A DNA stretch of 64,000 bases, from positions 7,855,493 through 7,919,492 of the forward strand of contig NC_133287.1 in the NCBI RefSeq assembly GCF_005239225.2, written 5' to 3'. The position numbers and the translations under genes were made by a program. The notes beneath the pieces were generated by a model that did not search any database, was not told where the DNA came from, and saw nothing but the letters and a program-made list of their open reading frames with translations. How positions within the stretch are numbered: the stretch's first letter is position 1; each line of letters begins with the position of its first letter. Source of the stretch: Populus alba. Taxonomy: Eukaryota; Streptophyta; Magnoliopsida; Malpighiales; Salicaceae. This document shows, in pieces, positions 36,300-49,200 of this stretch.

Positions 36300-37590
36300 T
36301 GATAGCTAGAATATCTTTATATTTGGTTGATGTCTAGGATAAAAGAGGTAAATATGGAAGGGATTTAAATGCTTTGATGGAGAGATATAGATAAGACATA
36401 AAATCAATATATTTTTGAAAGTATCTCAAGACAATATCTAAGAAAAAGAGAAACAAAACTATATATAATGCTTATAAATAAGCTTCATTGATTGGAAGGG
36501 ATTTTTCTGATTATTACTATTCATAAAAAAAAAAATACATTGAACTTATAAGCACGTGAGCTTGAAGATGGCTTTAAATGGATCAAAAGTTTTAGCTTTT
36601 TAAATAAAGTGGTAATTTATTCCTAGAGCTTTTTAAGTTAAAATAAAGAACAACTAGACACATCTTAATGGGTATGGCTATGATGGCTATTTTTATTTTA
36701 TCTTATTTTATTTTTTGTTGTTTGATAAATAACTAATTTATTTTCCTTACCATGATAGTCCAACAATTAAGATATGAGATGATCATTAAAGGTGTGAGGG
36801 GGAGATCTACCAAGGGTTGCTGGATCTTTCCCTGGACAAAAATAAATAAATAAATAAATAAAAATCACCAGTCTAGTTTCTTTTTTTTTGTTTAGTGAAT
36901 ACACAACGAAATTTTAGGAAGTGGAAAAGAAAAGAAAAGAAAAACATAAATAACGATAAATATTTCATATTAATGTAAGGAACAAATAATAATTTTTTTT
37001 CAAAAGAAATGGACAGTAAAAAATAAAAAAAAATATTTAAAAATAAAGATAGAATAATAGTGATAAACAAACCAAGTATAAAGTGATAAATATGCTAAAT
37101 ATAAGGAATTTAAAAAAAAAATTTATAAACTTGTAAGAAAATCCAAATTCTTTTGTACATGAGTTTTCTTTTAAAACTACATATTGTCTTGTCAACTAGT
37201 AAGACTTTTAGTTATTTTTATAACTAAAATCTTTTTTTTATATATTTTTCAGGTAAAAACACCTAAAAAACTATATATATATATGGGTGAAATCTAGAAA
37301 ACAGCTCTTCTAAACAGGGAATTGGAAGTAATTGACAACCGGTGGAGCAGTTAGCCAATAGAGTAAAGCATGGACCTGTCTAACTAGATTCCTTTCAACC
37401 ATTAACCATAATTCAACTTTGCCGCGGAAACGTTCGCTCCATTTATAATTTTATTTTAGAAAAAAAAAATGTATCAAATTATATGAATCACTTCTTAATG
37501 ATTATATTTTTTTATTTTAATACATATCAAATAAAAAAAAATCTGTATCTTTTTAGAATTCTTTTATATCTTCAACACTCTAATCGCATC
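36300..37590. other. Intergenic upstream of glutamine synthetase
   Basis: AT-rich, with a TAAA microsatellite at about 36842-36860 and several poly-A tracts. No gene is seen. The last few hundred bases are presumably promoter for GS1. Confidence 0.5.
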
Positions 37591-37593
37591 AGC

Positions 37594-37643
37594 TATAAAA
37601 GCAGCACAAGCAAACCGCTTCTGTGTTCACGTCTATATATAAA
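37594..37643 (+). promoter_or_regulatory. TATA boxes of the GS1 gene
   Basis: CTATAAAAGCAGC at 37593 and CTATATATAAACAC at 37633 are both well placed for a start site 30 bases downstream, giving a 5' leader of roughly 30-80 bases before the ATG at 37702. Which one is used is not decidable here. Confidence 0.5.
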
Positions 37644-37701
37644 CACAACAACTTCCATAAACAATCTCAAAACACAGAGAAGTTTCTTTGGTTTTTTTAT
37701 C

Positions 37702-40629
37702 ATGTCGTTGCTTTCAGATCTCATTAACCTTAACCTCTCAGACTCCACTGAGAAAATCATTGCTGAGTACATATGGTACTGCCTTCTTTACTCTCCTACA
37801 CCCACGCACACACACTCTTCTTCTTCTTCTTTCATTTTTGTACGTGAATGTATGGATATTTGCATGTATTTATGCGTGTGATTCTGTGTTTGTGTTAAAG
37901 GGTTTGCTTTGTTTTGGCTTACTTCTTTGATTCTTTCTTGAATCCTATCTCTTCTGGAATTGTGGGATTTCTCTATTTTCTTGTTCTTGTAACTTTTCTT
38001 TTACTTTCATGAAAGATTATAGATAATTAGATATGTTTTGTAGCTTGAGTCCTTTTCTTTGGTCATTTAACTTCAGAGAAACGAATGCTTTTCGAAGAGT
38101 ATCTCATTTATTTTGAAAAAAAAAAAGAAAGGCTTTACTTCTCCTTTTTGCAGTTCTTGCCATTCCCCTGCTGCTGCTGTTCATAGTTTTGGATGGTTTT
38201 GCTTTATTTTTGTGTGCTTTGCTTGTAATATTCAACAACCACGAATATAAGTAAGGTCACCAATTCGATGATCTGAAATGAACCAACAATTGTGAGTCAT
38301 CTCTGCTTATTCCACGACATCATTTTCAAAGAACAGAACACAAGGCTCTGCCCTGCTTCAGCTATTTACGGTGTGATCGATTGGTGACCCAATAAGATGC
38401 TCGGTTTTGAAGAATCTTACAGTTTTTTTTTTTTTTTTTTTTTTTAACAAATAGTTTTTTAAGGATAAACTTTAGTAGTTCGAGGCAAATAGTTTTAGCC
38501 AATATTGATAATTAATTGAATTCTGTTTGTTTCTAATTAATTAATTTTTTTTCTGTTTGTATGATTAAAAAAGGGATTATTTGTGGTATCAGAATTAATG
38601 ATCCCATGTTCTTGATTTTTCCTTGGAGGTTCAAGTTTTGTCAAGTTCTTATGGTAGTTAACATGGCTAAGCTCAGTTTTGATAAATCTTTGAAGTTAGA
38701 GGTTGCCTTGTTCTGTAACCAAGCAAGCTAGTAATCAATGATTTGTTCAATTCTTGAACAGGATTGGTGGATCTGGATTGGATATAAGGAGCAAAGCAAG
38801 GGTATATAACTTTGTGCTTCGAAGGTTTTGTATGTGTTGTTCTTGTTCAAGCTAATAAAATTGGTTTTTTCGATTTTATGGACAGACTCTTTCCGGCCCA
38901 GTTAGTGATCCTGCAAAACTTCCCAAATGGAACTATGATGGTTCCAGCACAGGCCAGGCTCCTGGAGAAGACAGTGAAGTGATCCTATAGTAAGCTTTTA
39001 TTTGCTTCTCTTTTTACTAATGGTGGACCCCCTTGTTCTTTTGATTTTGTTAATTTTCAAATATTTCTGAACTTATTCCTTGAAACAGTCCACAAGCTAT
39101 TTTCAGAGATCCATTTAGGAGGGGCAATAACATCCTCGTAAGCTCAATACCTTCCACTATATCTTCTCACTTGATGTAGCCACCATAGCTTGAAGTCATT
39201 TTCTCTGACATTGATGGTGATTCTTTAGGTCATATGTGACGCTTATACTCCTGCTGGCGAGCCAATTCCGACAAATAAGAGATGTGGTGCTGCTAAGATA
39301 TTTAGCCATCCTAATGTTGTTGCTGAGAAGCCCTGGTATTTTTTTTTCTATCCTAATCCACCCTTAATTTGTTCATTCTTTTTCTTTATTAGAATACCTA
39401 CTGTGTGATTTTACAATTACGATCAACTTGAAACATGATATATAACCAGGTATGGCCTTGAGCAAGAATACACCTTGTTGCAGAAAGATGTTAAATGGCC
39501 ACTTGGGTGGCCGATTGGTGGTTATCCTGGCCCTCAGGGACCATACTACTGTGGTGCTGGTGTTGACAAAGCCTTCGGCCGTGACATTGTCGATGCGCAT
39601 TACAAGGCATGTCTGTATGCAGGCATTAACATTAGCGGCATCAATGGAGAAGTGATGCCAGGCCAAGTAAAATCAAAGAACTTGCCCCCCCTCTACTTAT
39701 TTGATCTTTCTAAATTCTAATTTAGAACATTTGTGGTCTTGTTATGTTTCGCAACGTTAAATCATTTTCATTTTCACGTAGTGGGAGTTTCAAGTTGGAC
39801 CTTCAGTCGGTATCTCCGCCGGAGATGAATTATGGGCTGCTCGGTATATTCTGGAGGTAGTTTTAGTTTACCGATTACAGAAGACAGTACTAGGACTCCA
39901 ATTTATATTATTTTCTCAGGTCTATATTTATGTTAACAGAGGATTACTGAGGTTGCTGGAGTTGTACTTTCATTTGATCCCAAGCCAATTCAGGTCAATT
40001 TTTGTTCCATTTTCTTACTTAGCCCTTATCGAAGCTCTATCTTTTGGTAGCTTTTATCGTTTAAGCTCTAACGAAAAAGGACTTCTATCTTGCCAGGGCG
40101 ATTGGAATGGAGCCGGGGCACACACAAATTACAGGTACAATTTTGCATCACTGGTTGAAGCTTCAGTTTTTTGCTTGCTCTTTAATTGTTTTGGTCTCAT
40201 ACTTGAAAATCCTTCACATTTTCAGTACCGCGTCTATGAGAAATGAAGGAGGCTATGAAATCATCAAGAAAGCAATTGCAAAGCTTGGTCTGAGGCATAA
40301 AGAACACATTGCAGCTTATGGAGAAGGAAATGAGCGGAGACTCACCGGCCGACACGAAACGGCTGACATTAATACCTTCAAATGGGTAAGAGGAAGAAGA
40401 AACAATTTCCTTGTTGCCTGGTTTCTTTTTATAAGATGTCTAACATCAATTTCATCACATCTTGTCCGGCTGACAGGGCGTGGCTGATCGTGGAGCTTCT
40501 ATTCGTGTTGGTCGCGACACAGAGAAAGAAGGAAAGGGGTATTTTGAGGATCGAAGGCCTGCTTCGAACATGGATCCATATGTTGTTACTTCCATGATTG
40601 CAGAAACCACCATCCTGTGGAAGCCATAA
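37702..40629 (+). CDS. GLN1: Cytosolic glutamine synthetase GS1, 356 aa, 11 exons
   Basis: Exons: 37702-37775, 38762-38801, 38886-38989, 39089-39137, 39229-39335, 39450-39666, 39782-39856, 39940-39993, 40097-40134, 40226-40385, 40477-40629. They join in phase into 356 codons plus stop, exactly the usual GS1 length. The enzyme joins ammonium to glutamate using ATP (EC 6.3.1.2), the main entry of ammonium into amino acids. Visible signatures: the beta-grasp motif W53-NYDGSSTGQ; metal and substrate ligands E129/E131 (GLEQEY), E192, E199 and H249; the ATP signature [17 protein letters not shown] at 237-253; R291 and E297 (RRLTGRHET); and the ending ETTILWKP. It starts [10 protein letters not shown] without a transit peptide, so it is cytosolic rather than plastidic GS2. 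All introns are GT-AG. Nothing is broken; it should encode an active subunit of the decameric enzyme. Confidence 0.98.
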
Positions 40630-40905
40630 GAACATCAAAAGGCCCCTCTTAGACAGAACAGTGTCGGTGGTATTCTTTGCAAGGGACCATGGAAAGATTT
40701 GTGTCAGGGAGATGGTTGTCTTTCAATTTGTTTGCCTTTGTCTTTGTCTTTGAGGCAGCAAGCGAGTTCATTGCTTTGCTTGCATGTCTTGTAATATTGC
40801 ATTGATCACAAGTGATTTATAGGGCCTAGAAAGGGGTTAAAAAGGTTCTTGCTTTGATGTAATGCCGATCACATCTCAAGATGTTATCAGATTTTATCTA
40901 ATCTA

Positions 40906-40911
40906 AATAAA
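40906..40911 (+). terminator. Poly(A) signal of GS1
   Basis: AATAAA 277 bases past the GS1 stop codon, in otherwise unique sequence. It is the best candidate polyadenylation signal. Confidence 0.6.
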
Positions 40912-40929
40912 ACTCTTGCTGGTTGATGA

Positions 40930-42960
40930 AGCATTGAATGTCTTCTAGATCACTACACTTTGAAAAGATGCTATGATGCACACGTTTCATAACTATAACT
41001 TCCCAATTATTCAATTTAAGCAATAATTATTGTTCAAGGAGCATTGACCTTATGGTCCTTTGTATATTCAGCTCAATTTTTTGAAAGTAGATAATTATGG
41101 CATTATGTAATTTATCCGCAAGTCTTCTAAATCTCAATTAATATTTTAAATTTGCAATCCATGATTACACACCCGACTTTACTAGAAAAGCTCAATTCTT
41201 AACTATTTTAATGTTAAATGATAGAATTAAAAAAAAATGATAGAATTAAAAAAAATCAAATTAAAAAATTTATCAAAGCAATAAAAAGAATGAGCATGAT
41301 TATATATATAAAAAAAGAAAATGAAGGAAAGTGAAATTAAAAAAAAAACAAATAAAAAACATAAATTAAAAGGATGGGGATCAAATCTAATTGACTAAAA
41401 AATTGAAGGAGAGTGAAATTAAAAAAATAAAAATAAATTCAAATAAGAAAGAGGAATAAAACAAAGAAGGGATGAAACCAAAAGAAAACAAACTTGAAGG
41501 TTTGATTTGCAAATTTGAAGGGTTTTACATAAATTTCTAGGTGGAAAGAAAAATAACAGGTAAAAAACAAGGTTGTTGTTGCAGCACACGAGATTCATTG
41601 ACTACACATGTCACGCAAAAAGAAAAAAGATATCGAGATAAATTGATCAACGTGATGGGAAAATGGTATTAACTACTCGCATAAGCTATATGTGTTATCA
41701 ACTTTTTTTTTTTATTTATAAAAAATACCACAAGATCAAAAACTTATTAAAGAAAAATCATTATAAAATGATGAATAAGCCTCTATGATCAAACTTTTGA
41801 AAATTTAATTCCAATAACAAGAAAAGTATTACACTATAGCAAAAAAATATATGAAATATAAAAAAAACTCATAGACCATTGTAAATTTTTATTTTCTTTG
41901 CAAGGATAATTTTTTTTATTAAAGGACGGAGATGCTCTTAAACAATTCTAGAATAACAAATAAATCAAGTGTAAATATACCCCTTGACTATATAAGAGAG
42001 CTATATGAATATTTCGCCTAATTAATGAAACCGGGAAGCTTTTAATACTAATATTTTTATAGAATGTTTGGCATTTTGTAATCATAACTGTAAAACATGT
42101 TAAATTAAAACTCATCAATTTACAGGGAGATGGTTCTCGATACAGGAGACAAAGCAAGAAAGAAGATACGAAGCTAGCTCTTAACCAGTGCCAAGAGATA
42201 TAAATAATTAAAAAAAGAAGAAATTGTTTGATTAAAAAAATAAAGATAAAAATACAAAATAAATTTATATTTGTAAGAATGTTATAGTAAATTTTTATAT
42301 TTTTAAAATAAAAGATATAAAAGGAATATGTCTGCATATATAATATTTATTATTTATTATTTTTTAAATATAATAGTAAAATATTCTTAATTTTAAAATT
42401 ATTCAACTAAAATATACAAAGGGTAAAAATAGTTGTCTCGCCAGGTTCATCAAGATTTTATAATAAAGGCTATTATAATATTATTAATCTTAACACTCAA
42501 TATAAACCAAAATAAAAAAATATCTAATTATTTTTTAAAATATATAAGTTTGATAATAATGCATGTTAAAGGTAAAATATATATATTTTAATATATTTTA
42601 TTATGTCTTATACACTATTATCAAACATAATTTTATCTCTGTTTTTTTTGTGTCCTGTCTCTAATGACTTAACAGACCAGCAATATTATTCACCGACCAC
42701 CGTTTGAATCCTATTTATCCTTGCCATTACTTTTATCATTACATATGTGAAGAAATTCTTACAGTTAATAAGAGTGGTTAGTAGGGGATAATAATGAATT
42801 AATTCACGATTATGCTTGGGACATATAGAACAATGTCTTCCCCAAAGTTTGAATAATTCACGTTTTAGTCCTAAAACTTTTAATTTTTTTTATCAACTTA
42901 AGTTTTGTTTTATACAATATATATATTTTCCAATCCCAAAAATTCTGTTGTCTTGAAAAT
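40930..42960. other. Intergenic AT-rich repeats between GS1 and CAP-G
   Basis: 41210-41560 is A-rich and contains phrases such as GGATGGGGATCAAAT and GGGATGAAACCA that match the reverse complement of the 59-63 kb repeat family. 41700-42640 is very AT-rich with no gene. The minus-strand frame at 41948-42337 is a hydrophobic artefact. Confidence 0.45.
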
Positions 42961-42978
42961 CTTGAACCATCTGATTAA

Positions 42979-43168
42979 TGGGCCCACCAAGGGAACCCAC
43001 CAAATAATTCACCATTCGTGGGCTACTCGTTCAGGGAATGTACTAGAGAATTTAGCCTGTTTCGGCCCAAAAACCTTGAGTCTAAATAGTCGGCCCATCA
43101 AAACTCTTTTTGAAAAAGCTCCCGCTCGAATTCAAAAAAATTCCCAAAATCAAAATTGAAAACCCTAA
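42979..43168 (+). promoter_or_regulatory. CAP-G promoter: three site II motifs and a telo box
   Basis: TGGGCCCA at 42979-42986, GGCCCA at 43064-43069 and 43092-43097, and AAACCCTAA at 43160-43168, about 45 bases before the start codon. Site II plus telo box is a known combination in plant genes active in dividing cells, which suits a condensin subunit. Confidence 0.6.
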
Positions 43169-43210
43169 ATCCCCAAAATTAAACATTTCTTCTCTCTGCT
43201 AAGAAAACAA

Positions 43211-46200
43211 ATGACCAGAGAAATGGATGCCACAGAGAAACTGATTCAAAAAATCTCAAAAATTCTTGAAGAAACAAAAACGTCAAATGCTACACACATC
43301 AGAAAACTAAAAGATCTGTCTTTACTCTTATTTTCGAAAAGATCCCCGAATCAGAGTCCCCAAATCCCTAATTCTTTTCAATTCGCTTCTGCCTTTTGCA
43401 AATCCCTAACTCCTCTTTTCCTCTTCCAACGACGGTCTGCCTCTGCTGAGCGTGTTGTTAAGTTTGTCTCTGTCTTTGCCGCCTCCACTACGGCGCGTGA
43501 TGGGAAAGAGAATGAGGGGGCGGGTGCTGCTGTTGATGGGTTTCTGGAGGAGTTCCTTAGGTTTTTGATGACTGCGAGTTTGGCTGCTAATAAGAGTGTT
43601 AGATTTCGAGCTTGTCAAATTATCTCTGAGGTATTTTTCTCAAATTTTTAGGGTTTTTACTTGTTTTACTATTGATAAAATTGTGGATTTTAATAGGTAT
43701 CAATGAATTTAAACCTTAATAATAATTTTAAAAATCGAATTATAATTCTAAAATCTGAAACACTGCTTGTTAGTAAATATTTTAATGAATTAAAATGTGA
43801 GTTTTGCAGTATAATTTTGAGTTTTGTCTATACTCGTTTATAGGTTTTGAACACGGCTCGTTTTTCTAGATATGCTTATGAATAAAATTCTAGTTTAGAT
43901 TTTAGACTCTGGGACCCGGAGTTTTGACTCTTGTAGGAAAACTGTTGCATTGCTTTCTTCTTTCTGTTTATGGTATTTTTGCTTTTTTTGTAGATTATAT
44001 TGAGACTGCCAGATGATGCGGAGGTAAGCAATGAGCTCTGGGATGAGGTTATAGAATCCATGAAGCTAAGAGTTGCAGACAAAGTTCCAGCTATTCGCAC
44101 ATTTGCAGTTAGAGCTCTTTCACGCTTTGTAAATGATACTGAGAATAGTGATATTCTGGATTTGTTTCTTGAAGTGCTTCCCTTGGAGCAGAATGCAGTG
44201 AGTGTCCTAATTGCTTCAAATGAATATGATTTGTTGGTGTAACTTCAAATGGAGATTTGGATGCATGTTTAGTGTTTTGTTAGAGAGTAAGGATCAAGAG
44301 AGCTGTTACATGCTTATGAATTGGTGTGTTTAAAAGGGAGATACAAAGTCATGTGAGGATAGGAGGCATTCCAATGGTGATGGTTCATTCGCAGATACTT
44401 GCTGAAAAATTTCTCACCTGTTTTTGTGTTGGAGAACAGAAGTGACTGCCTTCATTTACTTTATGTGAAGGGGAAGATATCATGAGCACGGTCCTTTTTT
44501 GAACGCATGAACTTGAAAACACACTCACATATATAATATAGATTTGGATGTCCAATACAGACGACATATAATTGCCAATATAAGGACTGTTACTCTTTTG
44601 AACCCATTTCATTACCATAACATGTCAGTTGTTCCATGTTGGTTGATGGTTATTTGATTCAGAAAAGAAATGCTTGAATATTTCTCATCATATTAGAAAT
44701 TTGATGAACTCATTAAATTTATATTTTATCCCTTACCTATAGTTTTTTTACAATTATGAACAACACTGTTATATTGAAGGGCTAGCTTTCATATTATAAA
44801 GTGAATTAAACAATGCGGAAAAATCTACTGTATCTTTTATAATACTTGTCATACAGCACTTCATATATTGTGTTGGACATAAAAAGATGAACAACTCAAT
44901 GGAGAAAAAAGCTGTGAGATTATTATAGTGATTTGGATATCAGAAGTTTGTCCATTGTATGCTTACCTGAGGCATATTTGCAGGAGGTTCGTAAAACAAT
45001 TGTATTAGCTTTGCCACCTTCCAATGCAACCTCACCAGCAATCATTGATTGCACCCTGGATATGAGCGAGTCAGTCCGCAAAGCTGCATTCTGTGTTCTA
45101 GCAAATAAATTTCCTCTTCAAAGTCTCAGGTAATTGATGTTGTCATTTCAGAACTGTTATGTAATTTTGCCTTTCGCTTTAATCTATTGGAGACTTTTTC
45201 TTTGCTCTCATATATAAAGATACATCTTCAAATTACCTTTTTTGAATTGCATATGTTCCATTGAGTCTCTGGGGAAATTATGTGCTTTAATGTCTGGTTG
45301 TAACTTAGTGATCATGCATCTAATATTTCTCATCAGGCTTCTCTTTTTATTGGTTTGATAGCATAAAGCTCAGGACAGTAATTCTACAGAGAGGACTTGC
45401 TGATCGTTCTGCAGCTGTTGCAAAAGAATGTTTAAAGTTGATGAGAGATGAATGGCTTTCTAAGTGCTGCAATGATGATCCCATTGAACTTCTTAAGTAT
45501 CTTGATGTTGAAACCTATGAATTGGTTGGGGAATCTGTGATGGAGGCTCTATTAAAAGATGGATTAATAAAATTACATGGCGATCAGAGTATCCGGCAGT
45601 ACATATTATCAACCTTTGGTGAAAATGGAGGTTGGTAGATCTTTTCAATAAATTTGTCATATTGTAGCCCTTTGTTTTATCACTCTTATTTTCCAGTTAT
45701 TAATTTTTTTTCCTTTCACATTTTTCAATTCCCATATATCCATGGAGTGACTGTTGCTGCTTGTAGCATGAGTTTTGATAAAAAAAGCCAGTTAGCATAC
45801 ATATTTGCTAGATGGAGCATGGTTTAAGAATGATATTTAATTCCCCGGTTCCCTACACTTATCAAGTTTTTGGTAGCTTTCAAGGGAGAACACAATTTGA
45901 TGTGTTTGCCTGTCAGATTTCTCCAAATTGGGTCTTTAAGGATGGAAAGAAGAAAATTTGCTTCTTTGTTGATATTACTAACGACCATGCATGTTCTGTT
46001 GTAGGCATATTTTTTAATGACCTGTTTAATTTCTTTTGGTTATGCTTGTAATCAAGCTATCAAACTAAAACCTTTTTGAAATTAAAGATGACTCTAGAGA
46101 CATGAGTTCAGATTTCCACAAGCGCTTCAACATTCTCCACTTGATGAAAGCGAGATATAGAAATAGAATAAGTGCTTCCTTTTTTCTGTGACATTGGGTT

Positions 46201-49200
46201 TATATGATGGAAGCATAGCTTTTCCATCTTTATTTATCCTTCTCCAAGCAAATTGCACTAAATCTAATTTTTTAGTTGTTATCTCTTGTTGTACTCATCA
46301 AATGTTTGAAGAAACAACATATTCATTGTATCCCTGGCATTCATAGACTTGAACTAAATTATAAAAATTTCTATGTAGAATCAATTACTAATGACCACTC
46401 AACATGCCTAATTCATGTTTCCCCTTTTATCTTCTTGTGTGCCTCTGAATATCGGTTCTCTAACTTTTCAGTGCATCAAAACTAGTGTGCCATAAGAGGC
46501 CTTGATAGTTGAGTATTTTATACCTTCTGCAAGACAAATCTATTTAGCCTGTTCAGGGTTGATCGCTTGATATTTTATGTGGTTAACTTGCTATTTGTTG
46601 TATCCTTAAGGTTTCCTGTTTTGATGACAGAGGAACCTGAAAACTGCTCTGCAAGCATCCAGCTAATGGAACCAGAGTTTGCTCTTTATTGGAAAACTGT
46701 GTGCAGGCACTTGCAGACAGAAGCACAGGCAAACTTTTTTCACTTATACTTTGTTTCGTTTTCTTTTGGCATGGGCTGTTGAATTTTTTACTTGTTTTAT
46801 TTGTTTATGAAGGGAGGAAGAGAGTAAGCATAGTGAAATATATTTGAGTTTTTTCCAAGGAAAGCATTTACCTTACATCATAGCAGTTATTTTATTTCCT
46901 CTCTCAATCTTATTGAGAAATGAGATTATCACGTCTTCAAAGTTAATTTTTCTGAGCATAATCAATAGGTAATTGACTTGTTTGTTTTCAATGAGCTATC
47001 AAGCTGAATTATTTTCTTCATGGAACTGTTGTGTGTACGAGTTTTCTTAAGTTTTATAACTTGTTTAATCTTCAGAGTTCCCAGAAGATCCCAGCACCCT
47101 TAAAGGCTGTGGTTATTCAATGGAATCCCTACTTGATGTTTAAGGAGAAAGTTATTTTCCAAAAGCTGCTAGATCACCTGTTCTTATTCTGACTATTTAC
47201 TTGTAAAATGCACCAGATATCAAGCTGCCAAATCCAAATCACTCTGGTTATATTTTGTGTAGATTTCTTGTCAAAGCAGACATCTCAACTCCCATCATAA
47301 TATAGTTGTGGGTGTCTGCTGATTCCTATAGTCCCTTAGAATGGTTGGGAAGGGGCAGGGATGGATTTCGTTTGATCCTAGGTTTTAGTAATGCAAATGC
47401 CTCTTTCTTTGCTTTGTTTTTAAAGGACATGAAGTTGTAATGTGCATTCTGTTAAAGCTCATTCCCTATTTCCTTGATATACATGGTTGCACAGCTGTCC
47501 TTTTATCTATAACTAATAATCTTTTGATGCTCTTTAGACTTGAAAGTTAATTCAGATAAATTCTTCAAATGAATTGTTTGGAGGTAACATCTTGCCAAGA
47601 ACAAAAAACTTACACTAATGCTAGTGTAGAAGAATTAATCATTTTAACAGGATATGAATTTTTCGAGAACAATATAACTTTTGGTTTTTCAGGTTGATCC
47701 TTCACGTTATGTTCTTCTGGGAAAGTTATTGTTGATTTTAGATCCATGCACTCTGATCATAAAGTGTCTTTGAACAGGCAAAGGGCTCTGATGCTGCAAC
47801 TACAATGGGCACTGAAGCTGCAGTGTATGCAGCTGAAGCTTCAGACAACAATGATCTTCTCGAGAGGATTCTTCCTGCAACAGTTTCAGATTATGTAGTT
47901 TTGGTCGGAGCTCATATAGATGCTGGTGGGTGACATTAGATGATTGGAATGTGTTATCCTAGTATATATTCTAATTTGACCTTGATGTTTTCAGGACCAA
48001 ATTATCGTTTTGCATCTCGGCAGCTACTACTGCTTGGTGCAATGCTTGATTTTTCTGACTCTACAAGCAGGAAGGTTGCTAGTGTATTTGTACAAGACCT
48101 ATTGCACAGGCCCTTAGATCATGAAGTGGATGATGAAGGGAACAAGGTTATCATAGGAGATGGAATAAACCTTGGTGGTGACAAAGAATGGGCTGGTGCA
48201 GTGTCCAGTTTGGCAAAGAAAGTCCATGCTGCTGCTGGTGAATTTGAAAAAGTTTTTCTTGCAGTTGTAGAAGAACTTGCCACGCCCTGTAGGGAGAGAA
48301 CAGCAGACTTCATGCAGTGGATGCACAGCCTTGCTGTTACTGGTCTTCTTTTGGAAAATGCAAAATCATTGTACTGGCTTCAAGGGAAGGCTATTGAGCC
48401 TATTGAATTACTGCAGTCATTACTGCTTCCTGGGGTAAGAAGAAAGCTGCACTTCATGGATTTTCCCTTTGCTTTAACCTAGTCATGCCTACATTTTTTT
48501 TTTGATTTGGCCTCATTTTGTATAAAAATTCCATGCTTTATGTGTTCATTACTGCAGCAATTAATGTATCATTTCTCAACATGCTATTTTTTTCCAGACG
48601 ATATTAACTACTGGTATGAATGATGACTTCAGGCAAAGCATGCTCACTTGGATGTGCAGAGGGTTGCTATCAGGTGTCTTGGCCTTTTTGGCTTATTAGA
48701 GAAAAAGCCAAGTGAAGAACTATTGAAGCAGTTGAGGCTTTCTTTTGCTAAGGGCCCTGCTCCAGTTAGCATAATGGCGTGCAAGGCTTTAATTGATCTT
48801 GTCATGTGGCACGGTCCTCAGGAAGTTGACAGGGTGATTGGACTAGATCATTCATCCAATTTTCAGGGTGACAAGATGGCAGTTGATCTTGTGGACTTTT
48901 CTAAGGCTGATGACAATTTGAATGTTGAATTGCTCGACCTCTTATATGCTGGCTTTGATAGAAATAATTGGGGAGATGTCGAAACTGAAGAAAATGAGAC
49001 AGTGCAAGCTGCTCTTGGTGAAGGTTTTGCTAAGATTCTTCTCCTTAGTGAGAATTATCCAAGCATACCAGCTGCTTTACACCCTTTGCACTTAGCAAAG
49101 CTCATTAAATTGTATTTCAGTAATGAAACAAAAGACCTGCAGAGGTGGACTGTGCTGTACCTGTTTTCTCATTCATTATTGTCCTCTATAAGAATGGTCA

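Noticed and set aside
41948..42337. 129-codon minus-strand frame
   Set aside because: It is a hydrophobic frame caused by extreme AT content, with no domain, splice support or promoter.
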